From: Anaerobiospirillum sp. NML120448
GTDB taxonomy: Bacteria; Pseudomonadota; Gammaproteobacteria; Enterobacterales; Succinivibrionaceae
Length of the DNA stretch: 64,000 bases
Assembly (NCBI RefSeq): GCF_023050945.1
Contig: NZ_JALKIM010000010.1
Location: 1 to 64,000 of the forward strand
Direction of reading: 5' to 3'
Below the pieces are notes generated by a model that saw nothing but the letters and a program-made list of their open reading frames with translations, was not told where the DNA came from and made no database searches. Of this stretch, positions 48,701-56,936 are shown one piece after another. How positions within the stretch are numbered: the first letter of the stretch is position 1; every line of letters starts with the position of its first letter. The position numbers and the translations under genes are program-made.

Positions 48701-48745
48701 ATAAGACCAGCTCTAATTTTGAAAGCTGGTCTTATTTAATTATTT
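48701..48745 (+). terminator. Kinase gene terminator
   Basis: Perfect 12-bp stem ATAAGACCAGCT/AGCTGGTCTTAT followed by TTAATTATTTT. Confidence 0.75.
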
Positions 48746-49180
48746 TCTGAACCTAGACTTCAAGAAAATTTGCTCAAAAACCATCAATTAATTAGCAAGA
48801 CATGTTTTTTTGTGGGATAATGACCACGGATTTTTTTCATACCCTACAGGGCATCTTTTCTACTATGCACTAGGGATCTGTCAGATAGGTTTATTCTTGG
48901 TTAGCAATCAAACAAATATTAACTATTTATTAGTAGTTACCAAGGATAAAGCTTTATTACATCATTAATCACTAAGGGATATTTTGTCCTTAAGATTTTG
49001 GCTCTTAAAGTAGCACTTTGCCGCTCTAAGAGCATTAGTCATGTTTGCAATTTTAATATGGCTAATGGTTTGTTTAATCAACAAACCAAGTATTTTACTT
49101 GTTAATAGCTAATTCATATTTAGCTAATTGTGGCTAAGCTACAACTTTTTTAAGCTTAGTCATTTCGAGGTTATTTTGAA
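48746..49180. other. Upstream region of the Hpt gene
   Basis: AT-rich spacer, no gene. Presumed promoter of the Hpt gene, since the kinase gene has its own terminator. Confidence 0.4.
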
Positions 49181-49531
49181 ATGAAGTTACAAGAATTACG
49201 CAATGTTATTGACATCGATGTCGATGGTTCATTAGCTCGTTTTTCTAATATGGAAGCTATGTATCTTAAGTATTTAAAGCGCTTTATTACTGAGCCTACT
49301 TATGATGCATTACTTGAGGCAGTAGCTAATAAAGATTACAAGGGCATTGAAATTGCCGCTCATACTTTAAAGGGCATTTGTGGCAACTTAGGCCTCAATA
49401 CTCTTTATAATGACTTTAATGACATTGTTAAAGCTGTTCGTAGCGAAGACAACGCCTTAGCAATCAGCTTATGCGAGCAAATTCAACCAAAAATAGCCCA
49501 AACTAGAGATGCTTTAGCTACTCTTGACTAA
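49181..49531 (+). CDS. Stand-alone histidine phosphotransfer (Hpt) protein
   Basis: A 116-residue, all-helical protein with the Hpt signature IEIAAHTLKGICGNLGLNTL. The phospho-acceptor His is near residue 60. It carries no other domain. Hpt proteins pass phosphate from the receiver of a hybrid kinase to a terminal response regulator. It sits between a hybrid kinase lacking Hpt and a receiver-HD-GYP protein, so a three-part phosphorelay is the natural reading. A GAGGTTATTTTGAA context precedes the ATG. Confidence 0.9.
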   Translation: MKLQELRNVIDIDVDGSLARFSNMEAMYLKYLKRFITEPTYDALLEAVANKDYKGIEIAAHTLKGICGNLGLNTLYNDFNDIVKAVRSEDNALAISLCEQIQPKIAQTRDALATLD

Positions 49532-49547
49532 GTAAGCTTAGTTTTTT
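49528..49547 (+). terminator. Short terminator overlapping the Hpt stop
   Basis: CTAAG/CTTAG stem with a four-base loop followed by six T residues. The stem is short. Confidence 0.5.
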
Positions 49548-50206
49548 AGTTTACCAAGTCTAGGTATAAGTTTTTAACTAACCTCCCTCCTAGTACTTGG
49601 TAACAACAAGTTGAAGTATTAGCCTAAGGCTTATAGTGTCCTCAAAGCTAACATACTTGTAGTCTTCTTTAGTTTTTATAAGTCTTTTATAAAACTAAAA
49701 TAAGCTAAACAATAATAGAGATTGTGAAACTCTGAGTTCTTCGCAAAAGTTGCAACGAACCCTGTATTTAAGATTATCGATGCAAAAAAAATGATTTTTT
49801 TACATTCATCTTAAAGCAAAATTTGAAGATTCATGCGTATTTTTACGAGAAAATACCTAATTTAAGGTCTTTAAACCATCAAAACATGCTACTTTTACTT
49901 AATTTTTTCTAAGTAGATAGTCATATCTATGAAAAAAGCCTTAAAATACTAATTAGAATTACATTTTGAAAGTGTTTTGCGTCCGACTATACTGTCGATA
50001 AATATCAGCCAAAACAAACACTATTGTAAGCAACAGCTAAAAGCTTTTAGCCTAAGCTTAAGCTTATATAACGAGTTTTCAAAATCTATTAATTTGGTGG
50101 TCGTTAATTTAACTGTATTTTGAATGCCTGGTTGAGAATATTTATTTTGGGTTAATTAAAAACATAAGGAAACCAAAGGCAGTTTTTTCACTCTACTGGA
50201 GGGGTG
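49548..50206. other. Upstream region of the HD-GYP gene
   Basis: AT-rich with a CAAAAAAAATGATTTTTTT tract at about 49786-49802. No gene is seen. A strong GGAGGGG site precedes the next start. Confidence 0.45.
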
Positions 50207-51313
50207 ATGAATACTCAAGATCGCAAGGATACCATTCTTATTGTTGATGATATCGAGATGAATCGAGACATCCTCGATTTTATTTTCAATAAGGATTACC
50301 ACACTCCACAATTTGCAAATGGCTTGGAAGCTTTTAACTATACAAAAGATCATGCCGACGAGATTGTGGCAGTATTGCTAGACATTACCATGCCTGTAAT
50401 GGATGGTTATGGCTATTTAGAAAAGATCCGTGAGCATAACCTTTTAAATGGTGTGCCTATTTTCATTATTACTGCTGAAGATCGTGATCAGCAATTAGAA
50501 GCTTTTGAGTATCGTGTTTCCGATATTATCTCAAAGCCTTTTACTCCTGCTTTCTTATTAAAGCGTGTTACTTCTCAAATTGAGCTTTATAAGATTCACC
50601 GCTCTTTAGAGTATAAGAATCTCTTACAAGAGCGTGAAATTGCTCGTAAGAACAAAGAATTTTCTGAAATTAACGTAAAAGTTATTTCAACCTTAGCCTT
50701 GGCTATTGAGTTTAGATCTGGAGAAACAGGCAAGCACGTCTTATCCATTCGCAACATTACTTATCGCCTCTTACATAAGCTAAGAGAGTTGCAATTCCAT
50801 GAGTGTGCTTTCATGTCTGATGAGGATATTAACAATATTGCTTATGCCGCTATCTTGCACGATATTGGTAAGATTGCTATTCCAGATGCTATTTTAAATA
50901 AGCCTGGTCGCTTAACTAAAGAAGAGTTTGATGTTATCAAGACTCACACAGTACGTGGTGCTGAGTTAATTGAAAAGATTGGTATCAACACCTCAGACAT
51001 TCTTAAGTATGCCTACGATATTTGCCTCCATCACCATGAGCGCTATGACGGCAGGGGTTATCCTGAGGGCAAGAAAGGCGATGAGCTAAGCATTTGTAGC
51101 CAAGTAGTGGGTATTGCTGACGTTTACGATGCTCTTACTCAAGAGCGTTGCTACAAAAAGGCTTTTTCCCATGAAGTAGCTTTAGAGATGATTTGCACCA
51201 ATCAGTGCGGCTTCTTTAATCCAGAATTAGTCGATGTCTTTAAGCGTGTTATTGGCGATATTATTAAAGATGATGCCCATCATCTCGATATCCCATCTTT
51301 AGTTAGCATGTAA
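50207..51313 (+). CDS. Response regulator with HD-GYP domain (c-di-GMP phosphodiesterase)
   Basis: A receiver domain occupies residues 1-125 (ILIVDDIEMNRDIL; acceptor Asp near 60 in AVLLDITMPVMDGYG; IISKPFTP). A linker helix and then an HD-GYP domain follow, with the HD pair in AAILHDIGKIAIPDAIL and the signature HHHERYDGRGYPEGKKG. HD-GYP proteins hydrolyse cyclic di-GMP, and all motif residues needed appear present. The ATG at 50207 follows GGAGGGGTG. A GTG three bases earlier is possible. It is the likely output of the kinase and Hpt encoded just upstream. Confidence 0.93.
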   Translation: MNTQDRKDTILIVDDIEMNRDILDFIFNKDYHTPQFANGLEAFNYTKDHADEIVAVLLDITMPVMDGYGYLEKIREHNLLNGVPIFIITAEDRDQQLEAFEYRVSDIISKPFTPAFLLKRVTSQIELYKIHRSLEYKNLLQEREIARKNKEFSEINVKVISTLALAIEFRSGETGKHVLSIRNITYRLLHKLRELQFHECAFMSDEDINNIAYAAILHDIGKIAIPDAILNKPGRLTKEEFDVIKTHTVRGAELIEKIGINTSDILKYAYDICLHHHERYDGRGYPEGKKGDELSICSQVVGIADVYDALTQERCYKKAFSHEVALEMICTNQCGFFNPELVDVFKRVIGDIIKDDAHHLDIPSLVSM

Positions 51314-51378
51314 GAGACATATTAATCTAAGCTTGCTAAGCATTCTCGACCATCAATGAGCAAGCTAGTATTCCCACA

Positions 51379-51422
51379 AAGCCAAGATTAAGCTTTCCAG
51401 AGCCTACATCTTGGCTTTTAAT
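51379..51422 (+). terminator. HD-GYP gene terminator
   Basis: AAGCCAAGAT pairs with ATCTTGGCTT, followed by TTAATTT. The loop is long. Confidence 0.65.
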
Positions 51423-52153
51423 TTATTCCCCTCTCACCCCATCGCCCAAGCCTAGAGCAGCGCCCTGACCCAAGGCTCAGGCTCCTGTGCCCAGCCCCAG
51501 GCTAAGCTCCAGGCCTTAGAGCCTAGAGCAGCGCCCTGCTTAGTACCCATACCTATGCGCCCAGAGCCAATAACCACCAGAGCAGTTAAGAACTGACGAA
51601 AATGGGTTAACCTTGATACGCAGGAACCACATGGGCTTGCCCATGGGAGTTGGTCAGCACACTACTAAACATCCCTATTCCTTGCTACCAGTTCACAATA
51701 TCTGGCCCCCCTATTTATTCTTTGCACTTTGCACAATAGCCCATGCGCTAACCACTATGCTTAGTACATGGCGATTACCAAACAACTCTCTAAAGTAGGC
51801 TTTAGCTTAGTGAAAAACTACTGCGATTTTGCGAAAAATATTGCCAGATCTGATCAAAATGAAATGTTTATGTTTGAATGCCGTCCATAATGGAACGCTT
51901 TGCCATCTAAATGAATATTTAGTACGTTTTTTCTAGCACTCTTAATATTAGGTTGTTAAAATAAGGCAGCTTTTTTTCCTAGTAGCATACTAGCAAACTA
52001 AGCCGACTATCTTCTTAGTCATAATTGCAGTGGGATGCGCTCTGAGCTAAGCCTTTACTGGTTTTTTAGGCTTTTAGTTTTATCTTTCTAAGCTAAAGGG
52101 CAAAGTGCGTCAAACCATATTTTTAGAAAACCACCTTTTGGGAGAAACGACAC
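51423..52153. other. Spacer with an 18-bp direct repeat
   Basis: GCCTAGAGCAGCGCCCTG occurs at about 51449 and again at about 51521, within GC-richer CCCAGG/CCAAGG wordy DNA. A 61-codon frame at 51613 has no support. Confidence 0.5.
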
Positions 52154-53305
52154 ATGCGTTTCACACAAATTGCTGCCTACTGCAGCGGCCTTGCTTGTTT
52201 AGCTCTTGCGAGCGTTAGTTTTTCTGCTCAGGCCGATGATGGCGCTAAAAAAGTCAACATTTGGAACTGGAGTGATTATATTGCTGAGGATACCGTTAGC
52301 AATTTCTCACAAACAACAGGTCTTGATACTAACTATGTATTGTTTGACTCTAATGAATTAGTAGAAGCCCGCTTACTCTCTGGTAGCACAGGCTTTGATG
52401 CCATCATGATGACCTCTTATTATGTTCCTCGTCTAGCAGCTGCTGGTGCTTTGGAAAAAATTGATAAGAGCAAATTAACCCATTACCAAGATCTCGATCC
52501 TAAGCGTATGGAGCTCTTAGCCACTGTTGATGCCAACAATGACTATGCAGTACCTTATACTGAGATTTCCCTTGGTATTGGTTATAACACTAAAAAGATT
52601 GAAGAAATCTTTGGCCCAGGGACTAAGATTGATAGCTGGGAGTTCTTATTTGATAAGGACAATGCTGCTAAATTAAAGAAGTGCGGTATTGCTGTTCTTG
52701 ACTCCCCTGTAGAGGTTATCTCTGCGGTACAACACTATTTAAAGAAAGATCCAGCTACTGAAAAGCGCAGCGAGTATGAACAAACTCAAGAGTTATTAAC
52801 TAACTTTGCTAAGAATGTAGCTTACTTCCACTCTAGCCGCTATATCAATGATTTAGCCTCTGGTGATATTTGTGTTGCCATTGGTTATTCTGGTGACATT
52901 CTCCAGGCAAACGATCGTGCTATAGCAGCTAAGCGTGATTACAATATTGAATATGTCTTTCCTAAAGAGGGCTCACTATTGTGGTTCGATTGCTGGATTA
53001 TGCCAAAGAACGCATCTCATGCTGACAATGGCTTAAAGTGGATTGACTACTTATTAGACGGTAATGTAGCCAGCTCAGTTTCTAATGAGATTCGCTATAT
53101 CCTCCCTGTTAAGACAGCAATTGAAAAGTTAGATCCTTCTTTAGCATCTAACCCAAGCGTTAACTTAACCGAAGAAAAGCTTGATACTGCTTACTTCCCT
53201 AAGGCACCAAGTGCTCGTTTATCTAAGATCCATAATCAAATTTGGAACTCTATGAAGTTAAACTCCACCTCTCATGAAGAAGAGGAAGGCACTGGTTGGG
53301 AATAA
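52154..53305 (+). CDS. PotD/PotF-like polyamine-binding periplasmic protein
   Basis: A signal peptide (CSGLACLALASVSFSAQA) is followed by VNIWNWSDYIAEDTVSNFSQTTG, the opening of polyamine-binding proteins of the PotD/PotF type. Further family landmarks are AVPYTEISLGIGYN, VAIGYSGDILQA and WFDCWIMPKNASH. It captures putrescine or a related polyamine in the periplasm and delivers it to an ABC transporter or a sensor. No potGHI-like transporter genes are present in the window. The C-terminal EEEEGTGWE end is unusual. GGGAGA lies upstream of the ATG. Confidence 0.9.
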   Translation: MRFTQIAAYCSGLACLALASVSFSAQADDGAKKVNIWNWSDYIAEDTVSNFSQTTGLDTNYVLFDSNELVEARLLSGSTGFDAIMMTSYYVPRLAAAGALEKIDKSKLTHYQDLDPKRMELLATVDANNDYAVPYTEISLGIGYNTKKIEEIFGPGTKIDSWEFLFDKDNAAKLKKCGIAVLDSPVEVISAVQHYLKKDPATEKRSEYEQTQELLTNFAKNVAYFHSSRYINDLASGDICVAIGYSGDILQANDRAIAAKRDYNIEYVFPKEGSLLWFDCWIMPKNASHADNGLKWIDYLLDGNVASSVSNEIRYILPVKTAIEKLDPSLASNPSVNLTEEKLDTAYFPKAPSARLSKIHNQIWNSMKLNSTSHEEEEGTGWE

Positions 53306-53344
53306 TAGGCTAACACACAACCAGTTTAGCTAAATTTCTTACAG

Positions 53345-53383
53345 ACAAGGCAAAGAAAGTTTTTTCTTTGCCTTGTTGCTTTT
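53345..53383 (+). terminator. Binding-protein gene terminator
   Basis: Stem ACAAGGCAAAGAA/TTCTTTGCCTTGT with a short T-rich loop, followed by TGCTTTTG. Confidence 0.8.
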
Positions 53384-53582
53384 GCCCCTACCACTACCAT
53401 GTGCCTACCTTCCCTACCTCATTAGCAGTAAAAACTCAACCCTCAATCACCAGCTCACATTGATGTACTTTAATATCTAGTGTAGAGAACATTTCTCATA
53501 TCTATGCTCATTACACAAACTGCTTATTTACAGCCTTTAACTAGATTTTAAAAAAAGTTAAACAATTGATTAGACCTGTCGT

Positions 53583-53610
53583 TAAAGTTTGCGTAAGCAC
53601 AAAAAATTAT
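53583..53610 (+). promoter_or_regulatory. Possible sigma-28-type promoter of flagellin 2
   Basis: TAAAGTTT matches the FliA -35 consensus exactly. The sequence 11 bases on (AAAAATTATC) is a poor -10 match. Location, about 190 bp ahead of the flagellin start, is plausible but not decisive. Confidence 0.3.
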
Positions 53611-53782
53611 CAACAAATGCTATTTAGAGTTTGGTTAGCTAAGTTAGCTTATGATCAACAATATATTTCTCTTTAGCATCTGTTTTCCTATCTAAATTTA
53701 CTGAAATTAAACGTAGTTTTACTAATTTAATTAGTAGAACTTTGTTTTTTTTGTAGTTGTTAGAATTTTTTAGAGGTTTCCT

Positions 53783-54688
53783 ATGGCAGTTTACGTAAAT
53801 ACTAACGTATCCTCATTAAATGGCCGTCGTTACTTAAATAATGTACAAAATCAGTTGACTACTACCTACCAGAGACTAAGCTCTGGCATGCGCATTAACT
53901 CTGCAAAAGACGACGCTGCTGGCTTACAAATTGCCGACCGTTTAACCACCCAAATCAACGGCCTTAACCAAGGTAACCGTAATACCAATGACGGTATCGC
54001 TTTAGCTCAGACTATGGAAGGTGCTCTTGATGAGACCACCAATATGCTTCAAAAGATCCGTACTTTAGCGGTTCAATCTGCCAACGGCACCAACACTCAA
54101 GCTGATCGTGATGCATTGCAGCAAGAAGTAACCAGCCTTTCTATGGAAATTAATAGAATTGCTGAGCAAACTAAGTTTGGTGGTCAGCAGATTTTAGATG
54201 GTGCTGGTGTTGGCCTAATTGGTGCAGCTGGTTCTGTTGCATTCCAAGTGGGCGCTAATAAGGGTGATGAAATTGTTTTAGCAGGCTTCTCTGCTGGCTT
54301 TAAACTAAGCGGTATTGCAACTATTGCTGGCGTTGAAGGTACAGCAGCTAGTGAGTCTGGATGGTTTGATGATAATGGCACAAGCCGTTGGGGCGTTTCT
54401 AGTGCTGACTCAGCTAAAATGACTATCGCTAATATTGATAAGTTTATTGCTGCTGTTGATATGAAGCGCTCTGATTTAGGTGCTTTCCAGAACAGATTAG
54501 AGTCCTCTATCCGCAACCAGGCTAATGTTTCTGCTAACCAGGCTGATGCACGTTCACGTATTCGTGATGCTGACTTTGCTGAAGAGTCTGCTGCTTTAAG
54601 CCAGCAGTCCATTATCCAGCAGGCTGCTACTTCTATGTTAATGCAGGCTAACAGCCGTCCACAATTAGCTCTCTCTATGCTTGGCTAA
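53783..54688 (+). CDS. fliC: Flagellin, second copy
   Basis: A 301-residue flagellin with the same conserved ends as the one at 10528 ([93 protein letters not shown]). It is about 20 residues shorter, and the variable middle differs ([16 protein letters not shown]). The two probably co-assemble or alternate in the filament. The RBS is AGAGGTTTCCT ahead of the ATG. It stands alone with its own terminator. Confidence 0.95.
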   Translation: MAVYVNTNVSSLNGRRYLNNVQNQLTTTYQRLSSGMRINSAKDDAAGLQIADRLTTQINGLNQGNRNTNDGIALAQTMEGALDETTNMLQKIRTLAVQSANGTNTQADRDALQQEVTSLSMEINRIAEQTKFGGQQILDGAGVGLIGAAGSVAFQVGANKGDEIVLAGFSAGFKLSGIATIAGVEGTAASESGWFDDNGTSRWGVSSADSAKMTIANIDKFIAAVDMKRSDLGAFQNRLESSIRNQANVSANQADARSRIRDADFAEESAALSQQSIIQQAATSMLMQANSRPQLALSMLG

Positions 54689-54730
54689 TTAGGTTGTTAA
54701 TAGCTAAATATAAGGCTTAACTTTATACAG

Positions 54731-54768
54731 AAACAGGCTCTTACTTTTAATAGTTTGAGCCTGTTTTT
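54731..54768 (+). terminator. Second flagellin terminator
   Basis: AAACAGGCTC pairs with GAGCCTGTTT, followed by TTT. Confidence 0.75.
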
Positions 54769-54956
54769 CATATAGGCTATTACCACGCTACAGAGCTGCT
54801 GCATTGCGGCAATGAGAGACTTTATTGATCTGCATTGGGCCTCTGTAAGCTTTGATGGGCTGCACTGCGGAACTACATTGCTCTACGAAGCCCTGAGGGA
54901 GCAGCACAGCTGCGGCTTGCTGCTAAGCAAGCTGCAGCGGGGCGCTGTAGAGACTA

Positions 54957-54980
54957 TTAAGGCCCGTTTAAGGGCCTTAA
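54957..54980 (-). terminator. Stem-loop after the EAL-HDOD gene
   Basis: ATTAAGGCCC pairs with GGGCCTTAAT across a four-base loop, 12 bp past the minus-strand stop. The T run is poor. Confidence 0.5.
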
Positions 54981-54991
54981 TGGTATGGTGT

Positions 54992-56320
54992 TTAGCGGAC
55001 AATTTTCATGGAGACTAGGTAATCCATGGCTTTGACTGCGGCTTGTTCGTGTAAGTAAATTAAGCGCAGGTCGTTAAGCTTGTACTTTTGAGCAACACCA
55101 CGAATGTTTTGGAAGTGCAGCATATCGATGCTATCGCCAAGAATAATTAAATCTTGTAGCACACGTAAAAAGCGGCAACGAGGCTTAATTAAATCTTGAG
55201 TAATCTTAAAGACCTTATCAGGACGATGCACAATCATGGCATCTAAGCCGTGGAAAATAACAAACTCAAAGATTAAATCACGGCAAGGAGCAAAGTAAGG
55301 ATAAACCTTACATACAGACTCAATAAAAATAGCCTTAGTGATCAAGCGCTTAAAATAATCTAAGAGCTGATCGCCATTTAAATTAGTAGCACGATTGTAA
55401 AGATCATACTGAATAGCAGCGATTACTAATGCTATTAAGTTACGAGCCCCATGACCACCAAAGTGTTTAACAATATCCTCCATAGAGCGGAAGGAGAAGA
55501 ACACAGTTGAATCAATGGCTTTAGCCAAAACGTTAAAGGTTTGCCACATCTTAAAGGAAGTGCGCAAGAGCATGTTAATTTGCTCAATATTTGGTTTAGG
55601 CGCGCACATAAAGCTCATGAGCAGACATAGTTGTCTTTGCTCTAAAAAGAGCTCTTTAGTAGTGGCATTATATGGTGGCTTAAGCAAGCATGGTGGCAGT
55701 GGATTAAAGTTACCACGACCAGTTACCAAGTGAGCGCCTAGTGAAAATGCTACTTTCATTTCTTTTTGTGTTTGCACATTAGAAATGAGCATTTTTAAGC
55801 GAGGCTGAATCTGCTTTAAGCTTTGTACTGCAATAATGTCTTTGGCAATATTAGGGGAGTGCATATCCAGCACTACATAATCAAAGCGAGGAATTTGCTC
55901 CAACCACTTTTCCCTAATCAGAGTTTCTAAATCAGTGGCAAAGGACATACCAAAAGAGCTCATCTCACGCATTTGTTGGATGAGAGTTTGGTTTACAGGT
56001 TGATTAGATGGCAAGCGCACCAACATACGAGAGTAGTTGATGTCATGACGGAAATCTAGGAAAGCTGAAGAGAATTGGACGTTAATCGAAACGCCAGCCT
56101 TTGGGCCTACGTACTTATCTAAATTAGCTTGTACCAGATAGCGCTTGAGCACCTCACCAGTATTAGCAGGTGTGATTCTAGTCTTACGATCTTGAGTAAC
56201 AAAGGAAAGATCATAATAGAATGCTTGGCTTTGAGAGTTCCAATATGGGACGGTACTCATCAGTATAGTAGTGACAGGATCAGGCTTTTTTACCTCTTCC
56301 TCTTGACTTGTATCAGACAC
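54992..56320 (-). CDS. Degenerate EAL-HDOD signalling protein
   Basis: The 442-residue layout matches YuxH-type EAL-HDOD proteins. The first half resembles an EAL fold (TVPYWNSQSQAFYYDLSF; FDYVVLDMHSPNIAKDII; GAHLVTGRGNFNPLPPCLLKPP). It lacks the EAL triad and metal-binding residues, so no phosphodiesterase activity is expected. The second half has the HDOD pattern (INMLLRTSFKMWQTFNVLAKAI; MEDIVKHFGGHGARNLIALVI). Such proteins act as signalling scaffolds, often tied to motility or c-di-GMP. Its position beside a flagellin and 4 kb from an HD-GYP protein fits, but the assignment rests on motif pattern only. Confidence 0.62.
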   Translation of the reverse strand: MSDTSQEEEVKKPDPVTTILMSTVPYWNSQSQAFYYDLSFVTQDRKTRITPANTGEVLKRYLVQANLDKYVGPKAGVSINVQFSSAFLDFRHDINYSRMLVRLPSNQPVNQTLIQQMREMSSFGMSFATDLETLIREKWLEQIPRFDYVVLDMHSPNIAKDIIAVQSLKQIQPRLKMLISNVQTQKEMKVAFSLGAHLVTGRGNFNPLPPCLLKPPYNATTKELFLEQRQLCLLMSFMCAPKPNIEQINMLLRTSFKMWQTFNVLAKAIDSTVFFSFRSMEDIVKHFGGHGARNLIALVIAAIQYDLYNRATNLNGDQLLDYFKRLITKAIFIESVCKVYPYFAPCRDLIFEFVIFHGLDAMIVHRPDKVFKITQDLIKPRCRFLRVLQDLIILGDSIDMLHFQNIRGVAQKYKLNDLRLIYLHEQAAVKAMDYLVSMKIVR

Positions 56321-56871
56321 CGTAGATCTCTCCTAGAATTGGAAATTGATTGCTGCTTCATAAACAACGCATACTCACTCATAAAACCAACACTACTAAT
56401 GGTCTTATGCTCTGACTATCTAATGATGCCACCAATGAAAAATGCGTAGCTTATAATCAAGCACTTGCTTGTGCTTGTTAGTTGGCCTGCCCAAACATTC
56501 CAACTCCATCCAAAGTAGGCATTAAAATAATGCCACAATAAAAGGCTCTCATCACTCGTTACAACTACCAGATAACTATGTATAGTTGGAATATCGATGA
56601 AAGTGACATAAATTACTAAAATTAACGGCCTTAGGTGCTTTAACTAAAGAGCTTAGCAAGAAAAAAAACTTAACTCTCGCCTAGAATAATGACCACAATA
56701 CTACTAGCAATCAATGTCTGGCTAACAAGTATAGCAAATTAGCATAGTTAAATACAAAGTTAGAAAAACATGTATTACAAATTACTAAGCTTGCCAAAAA
56801 ATAGGCACTAAAGAAGCTATGACTAGTTGTCTCATGGTTAAAAGCAATATCTAAGCCACAAAACCTTTTGT
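56321..56871. other. Spacer, no gene recognised
   Basis: AT-rich region between the ndh terminator and the EAL-HDOD gene start. GAGAGATC lies just upstream of that start. Nothing else is recognised. Confidence 0.4.
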
Positions 56872-56912
56872 TAAAAAAATGATGCTTACTAATTTAATAG
56901 TAAGCACCATCT
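56872..56912 (-). terminator. ndh terminator
   Basis: On the minus strand a GATGGTGCTTACT...AGTAAGCATC stem is followed by ATTTTTTT. Confidence 0.75.
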
Positions 56913-56936
56913 TTTAGTAGCAATTAGCCTTTTTGC

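Larger units (their letters stand above)
53306..53782. other. Upstream region of the second flagellin
   Basis: Begins with the terminator of the binding-protein gene and is otherwise AT-rich promoter-like DNA with the sigma-28-like box at 53583. Confidence 0.45.
54689..54991. other. Spacer with hairpins
   Basis: Contains the flagellin terminator, GC-rich GCTGC-type words at 54790-54950, and a stem ATTAAGGCCC/GGGCCTTAAT at 54957-54980. That stem probably ends the minus-strand gene at 54992. Confidence 0.5.

Noticed and set aside
51613-51798. 61-codon frame
   Set aside because: No start context, no domain, in a wordy spacer.
54812-55018. 68-codon frame between flagellin and the EAL-HDOD gene
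   Set aside because: Overlaps the stem-loop and the end of the opposite gene, and has no coding features.
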